Shown: positions 49,701-58,312, numbered from the stretch's first letter. The stretch: DNA of 64,000 nt from Cellulomonas sp. RIT-PI-Y (GCF_025642745.1 NZ_JANZKP010000001.1:1-64000), one strand, 5' to 3'. Notes: generated by a model not told the origin, from the sequence alone. A program made the numbers and translations.

Positions 49701-49787
49701 AGCGGTCCCCGCCGGCCGACGTCGTCTCGCTCGGCCCCCCTGACCGCGACGGTGGTGGCCCTCGGCGCGGCCACGGGGCCGGGTGCG

Positions 49788-49958
49788 TCACGGTCGGCGC
49801 GGAGCCGCCTTCCGCTGCTCGCGCACCGCGATGGGCACGAAGGCCGCCCCGACCGCCGCGAAGGCAGCGCACAGAACCCATTGCGAGCCGATCGCGGACG
49901 CGATCGCGGCGATGACGAAAGCAACGGCCGCGACGTAGTACAGGGTCACCCGGGACAT
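49788..49958 (-). CDS. Small two-helix membrane protein
   Basis: 56 aa with two hydrophobic helices (VTLYYVAAVAFVIAAIASAI and WVLCAAFAAVGAAFVPIAV) separated by a short GSQ turn and a basic C-terminus (REQRKAAPRRP). A purine-rich GAGGGAG site lies before the ATG. Unknown function and no recognised family; similar small membrane proteins are common in actinobacteria. The frame extends upstream but the region before the ATG has no protein-like features. Confidence 0.6.
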   Translation of the reverse strand: MSRVTLYYVAAVAFVIAAIASAIGSQWVLCAAFAAVGAAFVPIAVREQRKAAPRRP

Positions 49959-50102
49959 GTCGTCTCCCTCTTCTTCGATGGAGAAGGTGCGTCGGCAGCC
50001 CCTGGACATCATGGGCCGGGGTGGGACCACCGACAACCGGAGCGTCCGGCGGTCGGGGTCGGCCCGGGTGTGCTCGGTCACCCGAGGGGCACGATCAGTC
50101 CC

Positions 50103-50666
50103 TCACAGGCCTGACATCCCGGCCCGCAGCGCGGTCAGCTCGGCCGCGACCGTGTCGCCCCAGTCACCACCGGTGGACGTCCAGCGCGGGAACGCCCGCT
50201 GCACCGCGAGGTGGCCGAGCATCGCCGCCAGCGCCGCCGCCCGGTCCGGCACCCCCCGCCCGCGCAGCACGGTCTGGATCGCCTCGGCCAGATGGGTCAG
50301 CTTGAGCAGCTCACGCTCCCGGAGTTCGGGATGGGCGTCGATCACGAGCTGCCGGGCCGCCGCCCAGCCGTGCCGCTCGGGGTTGAACAGCTCGGTCGCG
50401 GCTCGCAGTCCGGCTTCGACCGCGTCCAGCGGTGCCGCGGCAGGCTCCGCCGCCTCGACCGCCGCGGTGACCACCGTGATCAGGGTCTGCTGGGGGTCGA
50501 ACAGCACCTCGCGCTTGTCGGCGAAGTGCCGGAAGAACGTGCTCTTGGCCAGCCCGGCCCGTTCGGCGATCTCCGCGGCGGTGGTCTCCGGGTACCCGTG
50601 CTCGGTGAACAGCTCGAGCGCCGCTCGTTGCAGCCGGTCGCGCGCGCCGGGTTCCCATCTGGCCAT
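50103..50666 (-). CDS. TetR-family regulator
   Basis: 187 aa. HTH region RLQRAALELFTEHGYPETTA, AEIAERAGLAKSTFFRHFADKREVLF; C-terminal helices unremarkable. Divergent from the SDR gene, with two related inverted repeats between them. On the minus strand TAGGAT lies 6 bases before the ATG, so the mRNA is probably leaderless and starts inside the operator region. It most likely represses the SDR gene and itself. Confidence 0.9.
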   Translation of the reverse strand: MARWEPGARDRLQRAALELFTEHGYPETTAAEIAERAGLAKSTFFRHFADKREVLFDPQQTLITVVTAAVEAAEPAAAPLDAVEAGLRAATELFNPERHGWAAARQLVIDAHPELRERELLKLTHLAEAIQTVLRGRGVPDRAAALAAMLGHLAVQRAFPRWTSTGGDWGDTVAAELTALRAGMSGL

Positions 50667-50680
50667 CCCGCCATCCTAGT

Positions 50681-50730
50681 GATGCGACTCGGTCCCGTCA
50701 GGGTCTACAGTGATGGGACCAAGTCTCATC
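50681..50730. promoter_or_regulatory. Two TetR operators between divergent genes
   Basis: GATGCGACTCGGTCCCGTC (50681-50699) and GATGGGACCAAGTCTCATC (50712-50730) are imperfect inverted repeats of the same type, GATGnGAC-N3-GTCnCATC, with centres 31 bases apart (about three helical turns). TACAGT at 50706-50711 may be the -10 of the SDR gene. Confidence 0.65.
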
Positions 50731-50749
50731 ACAGTGGAAGAAGCCCCTC

Positions 50750-51625
50750 ATGCGTCTCCTCGTCACCGGTGCCTCCGGCTGGATCGGCCGGCACGTCGTC
50801 CCCGAGCTCCACGCCGCCGGACACCAGGTCGTCGGCCTGGCCCGCTCCACCGCCTCCGCGCAGGCCCTGACCGCGGCGGGCGTCGAGCCCCTCACCGGCG
50901 ACCTGTCCAACACCGATCTGCTCCGCACCGCCGCGACGGACTCCGACGGCGTCCTCCACCTGGCCTACGGGCACGACTTCAGCCGGTTCGCCGAGGCGAT
51001 GGCCCAGGACGCCGCCGCCGTCACCGCCTTCGGCGAGGCACTGGCCGGCTCCGGCAAGCCGCTGGTGATCGCCTCCGGCACCCCGGCCGTCCCGGGTGCC
51101 CTGGCGACCGAGTCCGACTGGGTCACCGAGGGCATCACCGGCGCTCGCGGCCGGGTCGCCCGCGCGGTGGTCGACCTGGCCGAGCAGGACGTGCGCGGCG
51201 TGGTCGTCCGGTTGCCGCGCTCGGTGCACGGCGCGGGCGACTACGGGTTCATCGCCTGGCTGGCCCAGATCGCCGAACAGGCCGGACTCTCCGGCTACCC
51301 GGGCGACGGCAGCGCACGCTGGCCGGCGGTGCACGTCACCGACGCGGCGCGCCTGTTCCGGCTGGCCGTCGACGTCGCCGCACCCGGCACGGTGCTGCAC
51401 GCGGTGGGCGACCAGGGCATCGAGGTCCGGGAGATCGCGTCGGCGCTCGGCGAGCGACTGGGCCTGCCGTCCGGCACTCGCTCCGCGGAGGAGATCGGCT
51501 TCCTCGGCGGGATGATGGCGGTCGACCAGCCCGCGTCGGGGGCCGGCACCGAGGCCCTGCTGGACTGGCATCCGACCGGTCCGGGGCTGCTCGCCGACAT
51601 CGCCGCGGGGCACTACGACCGCTGA
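50750..51625 (+). CDS. NAD(P)-dependent epimerase/dehydratase-like SDR
   Basis: 291-aa extended/atypical short-chain dehydrogenase. Cofactor motif LLVTGASGWIGRHVVPEL (TGxxGxxG) at the N-terminus, then GDLSNTDLL and DGVLHLAYGHDF, a pattern of atypical SDRs related to NmrA-like and ketoreductase-type proteins. The usual YxxxK catalytic pair is not evident, so activity may be altered or it may bind cofactor as a sensor. Paired with the divergent TetR regulator. Substrate unknown. Confidence 0.88.
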   Translation: MRLLVTGASGWIGRHVVPELHAAGHQVVGLARSTASAQALTAAGVEPLTGDLSNTDLLRTAATDSDGVLHLAYGHDFSRFAEAMAQDAAAVTAFGEALAGSGKPLVIASGTPAVPGALATESDWVTEGITGARGRVARAVVDLAEQDVRGVVVRLPRSVHGAGDYGFIAWLAQIAEQAGLSGYPGDGSARWPAVHVTDAARLFRLAVDVAAPGTVLHAVGDQGIEVREIASALGERLGLPSGTRSAEEIGFLGGMMAVDQPASGAGTEALLDWHPTGPGLLADIAAGHYDR

Positions 51626-51696
51626 CCGGCACCTCCACGGGCGGGCCGCGACGGTCCGTCCGTGGAGCGGCGGGCGAACGCGGTCGCGCACGTCAC

Positions 51697-51702
51697 TAGG
51701 AT
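51697..51702 (+). promoter_or_regulatory. -10 box TAGGAT of a leaderless metG transcript
   Basis: TAGGAT lies 6 bases before the metG ATG with only cytosine-rich bases between and no ribosome site. Confidence 0.55.
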
Positions 51703-51708
51703 CGCCCC

Positions 51709-53502
51709 ATGTCCCACATCCTCAGCGCTGTCGCCTGGCCCTACGCCAACGGCCCGCGTCACATCGGTCATGTCGCCGGATTCGGCGTTCCCTCCGACGT
51801 GTTCAGCCGGTACATGCGGATGTCGGGCCACGACGTGCTGATGGTGTCCGGCACCGACGAGCACGGGACGCCGATCCTGGTGCAGGCGGAGCAGGAGGGG
51901 GTCACCCCGCAGGAGCTCGCCGACCGGTACAACCGGGTGATCGTCGAGGACCTCACCCAGCTCGGCCTGTCCTACGACCTGTTCACCCGGACCACCACCC
52001 GCAACCACTACGCCGTGGTGCAGGAGATGTTCCGGACCGTGCACAAGAACGGATACATGGTCGAGCAGACCACGATGGGCGCGATCAGCCCGTCGACCGG
52101 CCGCACCCTGCCGGACCGCTACATCGAGGGCACCTGCCCGATCTGCGGCTACGACGGGGCGCGCGGCGACCAGTGCGACAACTGCGGCAACCAGCTGGAC
52201 GCCATCGACCTGATCAACCCGAAGAGCCGGATCAACGGCGAGACGCCGAAGTTCATCGAGTCGAACCACTTCTTCCTGGACCTGCCGGCGTTCGTCGACG
52301 CGCTCGGCGACTGGCTGCGCAGCCGGACCAACTGGCGACCGAACGTCCTCAAGTTCTCGCTGAACCTGCTGGACGACGTCCGGCCGCGCGCGATGACCCG
52401 GGACATCGACTGGGGCATCCCGGTGCCGCTGGAGGGCTGGGAGTCGAACCCCTCCAAGCGGCTGTACGTCTGGTTCGACGCGGTGATCGGCTACCTCTCC
52501 GCCTCGATCGAGTGGGCCCGGCGCAGCGGCGACCCGGACGCGTGGCGCCAGTTCTGGACAGACGGTGACGGCGAAGCGGCGCTGTCGTACTACTTCATGG
52601 GCAAGGACAACATCACCTTCCACTCCCAGATCTGGCCGGCCGAGCTGCTCGGCTACACCGGGGGCGGGGCGAAGGGCGGTGCCCCGGGTCCGTACGGACA
52701 GCTGAACCTGCCCACCGAGGTGGTCTCCAGCGAGTTCCTCACCATGGAGGGCAAGCAGTTCAGCTCCAGCCGCGGCGTGGTGATCTACGTCCGCGACATG
52801 CTGTCCCGCTACCAGCCGGACGCGCTGCGCTACTACATCTCCAGCGCCGGGCCGGAGAACCAGGACGCCGACTTCACCTGGGCGGACTTCAAGCGCCGCA
52901 CCAACGACGAGCTGGTCGCGGGCTGGGGCAACCTGGTGAACCGGACCGCGAGCATGGTGCACAAGAACTTCGGCGCCGTGCCCGAGCCCGGCCGCCGGGA
53001 GCCGGTCGACGAGGCGCTGCTGGCCCAGACCACCACCGCGTTCGGCCGGGTCGGGGAGCTGATCGGCAGCCACCGGCACAAGGCCGCGATCGGCGAGGCG
53101 ATGCGGATGGTCCAGGAGGCCAACCGGTACGTCTCCGAGACTGAGCCGTGGAAGCTGAAGACCGACCCGGACCGGCTGGCTACGGTGCTGCACACCACCA
53201 CCCAGGCGGTCAGCGACCTGAACACCCTGCTGTCGCCGTTCCTCCCGCACTCGGCCCAGCAGGTGCACGAGGCGCTGGGCGGCACCGGCACGATCTCCCC
53301 GCTGCCCCGGATCGACGAGGTCACCGACCTGGACGACCCGAGCCGCCGGTACCCGGTGATCACCGGCGACTACCGCGAGGTCCCCGCCTGGGAGCCGCGC
53401 GCGGTCGTCCCCGGCACCCCGGTCGCGAAGCCGAGCCCGGTGTTCACCAAGCTGGACGACGACATGGTCGAGGCCGAGCTCGACCGCCTGCGCCAGGGCT
53501 GA
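51709..53502 (+). CDS. metG: Methionyl-tRNA synthetase
   Basis: 597-aa class I synthetase charging tRNA-Met. HIGH motif in [18 protein letters not shown], zinc knuckle [23 protein letters not shown]-like loop [11 protein letters not shown] (FSSSR form), anticodon-binding alpha bundle in the C-terminal third. There is no C-terminal EMAP-like tRNA-binding extension. The start is fixed by the family N-terminus [18 protein letters not shown] and by the leaderless -10. The stop overlaps tatD by one base (TGATG). Confidence 0.97.
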   Translation: MSHILSAVAWPYANGPRHIGHVAGFGVPSDVFSRYMRMSGHDVLMVSGTDEHGTPILVQAEQEGVTPQELADRYNRVIVEDLTQLGLSYDLFTRTTTRNHYAVVQEMFRTVHKNGYMVEQTTMGAISPSTGRTLPDRYIEGTCPICGYDGARGDQCDNCGNQLDAIDLINPKSRINGETPKFIESNHFFLDLPAFVDALGDWLRSRTNWRPNVLKFSLNLLDDVRPRAMTRDIDWGIPVPLEGWESNPSKRLYVWFDAVIGYLSASIEWARRSGDPDAWRQFWTDGDGEAALSYYFMGKDNITFHSQIWPAELLGYTGGGAKGGAPGPYGQLNLPTEVVSSEFLTMEGKQFSSSRGVVIYVRDMLSRYQPDALRYYISSAGPENQDADFTWADFKRRTNDELVAGWGNLVNRTASMVHKNFGAVPEPGRREPVDEALLAQTTTAFGRVGELIGSHRHKAAIGEAMRMVQEANRYVSETEPWKLKTDPDRLATVLHTTTQAVSDLNTLLSPFLPHSAQQVHEALGGTGTISPLPRIDEVTDLDDPSRRYPVITGDYREVPAWEPRAVVPGTPVAKPSPVFTKLDDDMVEAELDRLRQG

Positions 53503-54458
53503 TGGCCCGCAAGCGCCGGGAACCTGGCTGGCCCGCGTCCCCGGAGCCGCTGCCGAGCCCCGTCCCGGACAACCACACCCACCTGGAGTCGGTGCTGGGG
53601 GTCCGGGAGGAGCCCGGTCCGGCGTCCCTGGACGAGCACCTGGACCTGGCCGCGTCGGTCGGTGTCGCCCGGATGGTGCAGGTCGGCTGCGACCTGGACG
53701 CGATCGCCTGGACCGACGCCGTGCTGCGGGCCGACGCCGGTGCGGACGTCGTGCCCCCGGTGCCGATGCGCGCGGGGCGTCGCGCGCTGCTCGGCGCCGT
53801 CGCGATCCATCCGAACGAGGCCGTGCTGCACGCCGGTGTGCACGAGGTCGCCCCGGACGGGCTCGACCCCGACCCCGGTCCGGCGCACGAGCTCTCCCTG
53901 GACGACGCGCTCGCGACGGTCGAGCGCACCGCTCGGGACAACGACCGGGTCCGGGCGATCGGGGAGACCGGTCTGGACTACTTCCGGGCCGGCCCCCGGG
54001 GCCGAGCGGTGCAGCGGGAGGCGTTCCGGGCCCACATCGCGCTCGCCAAGGAGCTGGGACTCGCGATGCAGATCCACGACCGGGACGCGCACGACGACGT
54101 GGTGGACCTGCTGCGCCGGGACGGCGCCCCGGAGCGCACCGTCTTCCACTGCTTCTCCGGCGGTCCGGCACTGGCCGAGGTCTGCGCCGCGGAGGGCTGG
54201 TTCGCGTCCTTCGCCGGGCCGGTGACCTTCGGCGCGAACGACGACCTGCGGGCCGCCCTGCGGGTGCTGCCCCTCGACCGGGTCCTGGTGGAGACCGACG
54301 CGCCGTACCTGACCCCGCACCCGCTGCGCGGCCGACCGAACTCCCCGTACCTGGTCCCGTTGACCGTCCGCCGCATCGCGGACGAGCTGGGTCAGGATCT
54401 GGACACCCTGTGCCGCACCCTCGCCCGCACCACCGAGCGGGTCTACGGCACCTGGTGA
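53502..54458 (+). CDS. tatD: TatD-family metal-dependent deoxyribonuclease
   Basis: 318-aa TIM-barrel hydrolase. Metal ligands are traceable: DNHTHLES near residue 23, GETGLDYF, IHDRDAHDDVV, FHCFSGG and ETDAPYLTPHPLRG at the end. It is longer than E. coli TatD because of a Pro-rich N-terminus and an insertion around residues 95-140 ([25 protein letters not shown]). It likely degrades DNA or RNA 3' ends in the cytoplasm. It follows metG with a TGATG junction, the normal actinobacterial order metG-tatD-rpf-ksgA. Confidence 0.93.
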   Translation: MARKRREPGWPASPEPLPSPVPDNHTHLESVLGVREEPGPASLDEHLDLAASVGVARMVQVGCDLDAIAWTDAVLRADAGADVVPPVPMRAGRRALLGAVAIHPNEAVLHAGVHEVAPDGLDPDPGPAHELSLDDALATVERTARDNDRVRAIGETGLDYFRAGPRGRAVQREAFRAHIALAKELGLAMQIHDRDAHDDVVDLLRRDGAPERTVFHCFSGGPALAEVCAAEGWFASFAGPVTFGANDDLRAALRVLPLDRVLVETDAPYLTPHPLRGRPNSPYLVPLTVRRIADELGQDLDTLCRTLARTTERVYGTW

Positions 54459-54484
54459 CCAGGTGACCGGCACCCTCCACCCGA

Positions 54485-54499
54485 GCGGGGTCACCCCGC
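54485..54499 (+). terminator. Short GC hairpin after tatD
   Basis: GCGGGG-TCA-CCCCGC, 6-bp perfect stem with a three-base loop, 26 bases past the tatD stop. Probable weak terminator of metG-tatD. Confidence 0.45.
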
Positions 54500-54523
54500 C
54501 GCGCCCACCGGGCTTCCCCGTCG

Positions 54524-54539
54524 GTCACGAATCGGTTAC
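54524..54539 (+). promoter_or_regulatory. GTCAC-N6-GTTAC direct repeat upstream of first G5/transglycosylase gene
   Basis: Two GTNAC half sites spaced 11 bases, inside TCACGAATCGGTTACG. Almost the same sequence occurs upstream of the second rpf-type gene (55849-55864). The layout recalls MtrA-type boxes known at cell wall and rpf genes in actinobacteria; that assignment is inference. A perfect 14-bp palindrome GTCGACTAGTCGAC follows at 54544-54557. Confidence 0.5.
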
Positions 54540-54585
54540 GGTCGTCGACTAGTCGACCCTTCCCGACCCCCTTGGAGCCCTGCGC

Positions 54586-55806
54586 GTGGCCACCCCCGCC
54601 GAGTCCGCCGAACACGCCCGGCTCCGTCCCGCGACGTCGCACCGGACCGAACGCCCCTCCCGCCTGGTGCGGCTGGGCGCGCAGGCGGCGGTGCTCCTGC
54701 TGGCGGCGGGCACGACCACCGCGTTCGTCGGCCTGCACAAGACGGTCACGGTCGAGGTCGACGGACAGCCGGTCGAGGTGAACGCCTTCGGCCGCACCGT
54801 GGGCCAGGTGCTCGCGAGCGGGGACATCACGGTCGGCGAGCACGACCTCGTCGCCCCGGCCCTCGGCGAGCAGGTCCGGGACGGTGCGGAGATCGTGGTC
54901 CGGCACGGGCGGCAGATCGACGTCGAGGTGGACGGCGAGCAGCAGACCGTGTGGACCACCGCCCTGACCGTCGGCGAGGCGGTCGACGAGCTCGGGCTGC
55001 GCGACTCCGACACCCTGACCTCGGCCTCGCGGTCCTCCGCAGTGGAGCGGGACGCGGTGCTGCGGGTGTCCACCCAGAAGACCATCCACCTGGCCGTCGA
55101 CGGTCAGGTGATCGACGGCGTGACCAGTGCCGGGACCGTCCGGGACGCCCTGCGCGACATCGGCCTGGTGCTGAACGAGGACGACCGGGTCTCGGTGCCG
55201 CTGGACGCGACCGCCACCGACGGCCTGGTCGTCATGGTCACCCGCGCCGCCACCTCCGGGGAGACGGTCACCGAGGCGATCCCGTTCGAGGAGCAGGAGG
55301 TCGAGGACCCCACGCTCGCGAACGGCACCCGCAAGGTCGACACCGCGGGCAAGGCCGGCGTGCGCACCACCACGTACAGCACCGCCGTGATCGGCGGCGC
55401 GGTGGTGGAGCGTCAGGTCGTCGCCTCCGCGGTGACCACCGAGCCGGTGACCCAGATCGTCAAGGTCGGGACCATGGAGGTCTCGGCGGACGTCACCGTC
55501 ACCCCGGGCAGCGCCCAGGAGCTCGGCAAGACGATGGCCGCCGAGCGTGGCTGGGGCGACGACCAGTTCGCCTGCCTGCTCCAGCTCTGGAACAAGGAGA
55601 GCGGCTGGCGGATCGACGCGGAGAACACCTCCTCCGGCGCCTACGGCATCCCGCAGGCCCTGCCCGGCTCGAAGATGGCCAGCATCGCCGCCGACTGGCG
55701 GACCAACCCGGCGACCCAGATCACCTGGGGCCTGAACTACATCGCCGGGCGGTACTCGACCCCCTGCGGCGCCTGGTCGTCCTTCCAGTCCAAGGGCTGG
55801 TACTGA
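54586..55806 (+). CDS. DUF348/G5-domain cell wall protein with lysozyme-like C-terminal domain
   Basis: 406 aa. One N-terminal membrane/signal helix (~32-48), two to three DUF348 (YabE) units (HKTVTVEVDGQPVEVNAFG; RQIDVEVDGEQQTVWTTA; KTIHLAVDGQVIDGVTSA), a G5 domain (EAIPFEEQEVEDPTLANGTR; TQIVKVGTM), and a C-terminal transglycosylase-like domain (RGWGDDQFACLLQLWNKESG; GAYGIPQALPGSKMAS; WGLNYIAGRYSTPCGAWS). It has the RpfB layout but ends in an SLT-like rather than an Rpf domain. GTG start with GGAG eight bases upstream. It likely cleaves peptidoglycan outside the cell. Confidence 0.88.
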   Translation: MATPAESAEHARLRPATSHRTERPSRLVRLGAQAAVLLLAAGTTTAFVGLHKTVTVEVDGQPVEVNAFGRTVGQVLASGDITVGEHDLVAPALGEQVRDGAEIVVRHGRQIDVEVDGEQQTVWTTALTVGEAVDELGLRDSDTLTSASRSSAVERDAVLRVSTQKTIHLAVDGQVIDGVTSAGTVRDALRDIGLVLNEDDRVSVPLDATATDGLVVMVTRAATSGETVTEAIPFEEQEVEDPTLANGTRKVDTAGKAGVRTTTYSTAVIGGAVVERQVVASAVTTEPVTQIVKVGTMEVSADVTVTPGSAQELGKTMAAERGWGDDQFACLLQLWNKESGWRIDAENTSSGAYGIPQALPGSKMASIAADWRTNPATQITWGLNYIAGRYSTPCGAWSSFQSKGWY

Positions 55807-55848
55807 GGTTCCCTAGCTCACAGAGCTGAGATCCGGGCTTGGCAACAC

Positions 55849-55864
55849 ATCACGAATAGGTTAC
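55849..55864 (+). promoter_or_regulatory. ATCAC-N6-GTTAC direct repeat upstream of rpfB-like gene
   Basis: Second copy of the motif TCACGAATnGGTTACG seen upstream of the neighbouring G5 gene, again with the 11-base half-site spacing. It lies about 210 bases before the start codon, leaving a long 5' leader (to 56072) whose content is not recognised. Confidence 0.5.
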
Positions 55865-56072
55865 GTTTTCACGTCGTTCGTGGCTGCGCCGCGAACATCG
55901 GCTTCCAGAACCGGGAGCCGGACAGCCGGATCGGGGATCCGGGACCCATGGGATCGGCAGCACCCTCCGGCTGCCGGCGCCGTCAGGACCGATCCGGTCC
56001 CGACGCCGTGGGGCGGCGGGCATCCCGTCGCACTCGAACCCCGTGCCCGGGACCGTCGTCGTCTGGACCCCC

Positions 56073-57308
56073 GTGACCTCTGCCCCCAGCATGGGTGCGC
56101 GCCTGAGCGCCGCCACCACCTCCCTCCGCGACAAGATCGTCCAGAACACCTCCGAGGCCGATCCCGAGAATCCCGAGCAGATCCGCCCGCGCCGGCACCG
56201 TGGCCGGGTGATCGCCGCCGCCACCGCCGTGGTCGTCCTGGCCTCCGGCGGAGTCGCCGTCGCCGACGCGCACAAGACCGTCACCCTGGACGTCGACGGG
56301 GTCCTCACCACCGTGTCGACCTTCTCCGGCAGCGTCGACGGCCTGCTCGCCGAGCAGGGTCTCGACCTGGGGGCCCGCGACACCGTGAGCCCGGACGGCG
56401 CCCTGCAGGACGGGGTCGCCGTCGAGGTCCGGCACGCGCACCAGATCGTGATCAACGCCGACGGCGCCGAGCAGCAGGTGTGGACCACCGCGCTCACCGC
56501 CGACGAGGCGCTCACCATGCTGGCCAGCCGTGGCGGCGACGTCCGCCTGGTCGCGAACCGGTCGAACTCCGGCCGCCCCGACCTGTCGCTCGACCTGACC
56601 CTGGACGGTCCGGCCGAGGTGCAGGTCGACGGCAGCACCCAGACCGTCGACGACGGCAGCACCACCGTGGCCGAGGCGCTGGACCACCTGGGCGTCGAGC
56701 TGCAGCCGCTGGACACGGTCTCCGTGGCCCGTGCGGCGGACGGCACCGTCACCGTCGTGGTGAACCGGGTCGTGGTGCAGGACATCACCACCACCAGCGA
56801 GGTCCCGTTCGGCGCGACCGAGCAGGAGGACCCGTCGCTGTACACGGGCACGACCAAGGTGACCACCGCCGGCGTCCCCGGCGTGCGCACCCTGGTCGAG
56901 CGCGTGACCACGGTCGACGGTCAGGAGACCGCCCGGGAGTCGCTCTCGGACGAGGTCACCCAGGCCCCGGTCGACCAGGTCACCAACGTGGGCACCAAGA
57001 CCCGCCCGGTCGTGACCGCCACGCCGAGCACCGCGACCGCCACCCCGGCGGCCGGCGGCGGCGACGCGGCCGGCCTGAACTGGGCCGCGCTGGCCGCCTG
57101 CGAGTCGGGCGGCAACGCCTCCATCGTGTCGGCCAACGGCAAGTACCACGGCCTGTACCAGTTCTCCGTGAGCACCTGGCAATCGGTGGGTGGCGCAGGC
57201 CTGCCGTCCCAGGCCTCCGCCGAGGAGCAGACCGCACGCGCCCAGGCGCTGTACAACCGCTCCGGTGCCGGCCAGTGGCCGGTCTGCGGCTCGCGCCTGT
57301 TCGGCTGA
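56073..57308 (+). CDS. rpfB: Resuscitation-promoting factor RpfB
   Basis: 411-aa cell-wall enzyme. One N-terminal membrane/signal helix after a polar lead (VIAAATAVVVLASGGVAVAD), three DUF348 units (KTVTLDVDGVLTTVSTFS; HQIVINADGAEQQVWTTA; AEVQVDGSTQTVDDGS), a G5 domain (SEVPFGATEQEDPSLYTG; DQVTNVGTK) and a C-terminal Rpf domain (LNWAALAACESGGNASIVSA with the catalytic Glu in ACESGG; YHGLYQFSVSTWQSVGG). It trims peptidoglycan to restart growth. GTG 56073 is chosen; GTG 56043 and ATG 56091 are alternatives. Standard position before ksgA. Confidence 0.93.
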   Translation: MTSAPSMGARLSAATTSLRDKIVQNTSEADPENPEQIRPRRHRGRVIAAATAVVVLASGGVAVADAHKTVTLDVDGVLTTVSTFSGSVDGLLAEQGLDLGARDTVSPDGALQDGVAVEVRHAHQIVINADGAEQQVWTTALTADEALTMLASRGGDVRLVANRSNSGRPDLSLDLTLDGPAEVQVDGSTQTVDDGSTTVAEALDHLGVELQPLDTVSVARAADGTVTVVVNRVVVQDITTTSEVPFGATEQEDPSLYTGTTKVTTAGVPGVRTLVERVTTVDGQETARESLSDEVTQAPVDQVTNVGTKTRPVVTATPSTATATPAAGGGDAAGLNWAALAACESGGNASIVSANGKYHGLYQFSVSTWQSVGGAGLPSQASAEEQTARAQALYNRSGAGQWPVCGSRLFG

Positions 57309-57316
57309 GCAGCCAG

Positions 57317-57322
57317 TAGGCT
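57317..57322 (+). promoter_or_regulatory. -10 box TAGGCT of a leaderless ksgA transcript
   Basis: TAGGCT lies 8 bases before the ksgA ATG, 8 bases after the rpfB stop, with no ribosome site between. Confidence 0.5.
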
Positions 57323-57330
57323 CAGGCCCC

Positions 57331-58293
57331 ATGACTGAGAGCAACGGCCCCGTCGCACCCGCGGCGGGGCCGTTGCTCGGTCCGGCGGAGATCCGCGAGC
57401 TGGCCGGGCGTGCGGGGGTGCGGCCCACCAAGACCCTGGGCCAGAACTTCGTGCTCGACGGCGGCACGGTCCGCAAGATCGTGCGCGGCGCCGACATCGT
57501 CCCCGGCGAGCGGGTGGTCGAGGTCGGACCGGGGCTCGGCTCGCTGACCCTGGGCCTGCTGGAGGCCGGCGCCGACCTGATCGCGGTCGAGATCGACCCG
57601 GTGCTGGCCGGTCTGCTGCCGGAGACCGTCCGGCGCCACGTGCCGGATGCCACGGTCTCCACGGTGGACCTCCCGCACGTCGACGCGGAACCGGCCACCC
57701 TCACCCTGGTCCGCGGCGACGCCCTGGACGTGCGCGCCCTGCCCGGCCGCCCGCCGACCGCCCTGGTCGCCAACCTGCCGTACAACGTCTCGGTGCCGGT
57801 GCTGCTGAGCTTCCTCGAGCACTTCCCCACCCTGGAGCGGGTGCTGGTGATGGTCCAGGCCGAGGTCGCCGACCGGCTGGCCGCGCCGCCCGGCAGCCGC
57901 ACCTACGGCGTGCCGTCCGCCAAGGCCGCCTGGTACGCCGAAGCCCGCCGCACGGTCACGGTCGGCCGCAGCGTGTTCTGGCCGGTGCCGAACGTCGACT
58001 CCGCCCTGGTCCGGATGGACCGCCGCACCCCGCCGCCGACCACCGCCACCCGCGAGCAGGTGTTCGCGGTCGTCGACGCCGCCTTCGCCCAGCGTCGCAA
58101 GATGCTCCGCGCCGCCCTCGCACCCCTGGCCGGAGACACGGCGAGCGCCACCGCCGCGATCGAGGCCGCCGGGGTCGACCCGCAGGCCCGCGGCGAGGCC
58201 CTGGACATCGCCGCCTTCGCCCGGGTCGCCGAGCGGCTCCCCGCGGAGGCCCTGGTGCACCGCGGCCCCGCTCCGGCCCGACGTCGTCGCTGA
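57331..58293 (+). CDS. ksgA: 16S rRNA dimethyladenosine transferase KsgA/RsmA
   Basis: 320-aa SAM-dependent enzyme that dimethylates A1518/A1519 of 16S rRNA. Motifs: KTLGQNFVLDGGTVRKIVRG, VVEVGPGLGSLTLGLLE (SAM loop), VEIDPVLAGLL, and the catalytic ANLPYNVSVPVLL (NLPY). The C-terminal helical domain is normal. The ATG at 57331 is followed within 8 bases by a perfect 14-bp hairpin (57339-57378) inside the coding region. The gene precedes ispE as in most actinobacteria. Confidence 0.96.
   Translation: MTESNGPVAPAAGPLLGPAEIRELAGRAGVRPTKTLGQNFVLDGGTVRKIVRGADIVPGERVVEVGPGLGSLTLGLLEAGADLIAVEIDPVLAGLLPETVRRHVPDATVSTVDLPHVDAEPATLTLVRGDALDVRALPGRPPTALVANLPYNVSVPVLLSFLEHFPTLERVLVMVQAEVADRLAAPPGSRTYGVPSAKAAWYAEARRTVTVGRSVFWPVPNVDSALVRMDRRTPPPTTATREQVFAVVDAAFAQRRKMLRAALAPLAGDTASATAAIEAAGVDPQARGEALDIAAFARVAERLPAEALVHRGPAPARRRR
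57339..57378 (+). repeat. Perfect 14-bp inverted repeat at the start of ksgA
   Basis: GAGCAACGGCCCCG (57339-57352) and CGGGGCCGTTGCTC (57365-57378) with a 12-base loop. It begins five bases after the ATG. It may act as the rpfB terminator placed inside ksgA or as a translational control hairpin. Confidence 0.8.
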
Positions 58294-58297
58294 CGGA

Positions 58298-58312
58298 TCC
58301 GCCCTGGGCGGA
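58298..58312 (+). terminator. Small hairpin between ksgA and ispE
   Basis: TCCGCC-CTG-GGCGGA, 6-bp perfect stem, starting four bases after the ksgA stop. Possibly only an attenuator since ispE follows within 30 bases. Confidence 0.35.

Noticed and set aside
51613-55089. Minus-strand open frame of over 1100 codons antisense to metG, tatD and the G5 gene
   Set aside because: No start context, no motifs, composition typical of antisense shadows.
55865-56072. c-di-AMP (ydaO) riboswitch in the long leader of rpfB
   Set aside because: Such riboswitches control rpf genes in other actinobacteria and the leader is long enough, but I could not match the conserved core by eye. An Rfam RF00379 search would decide.
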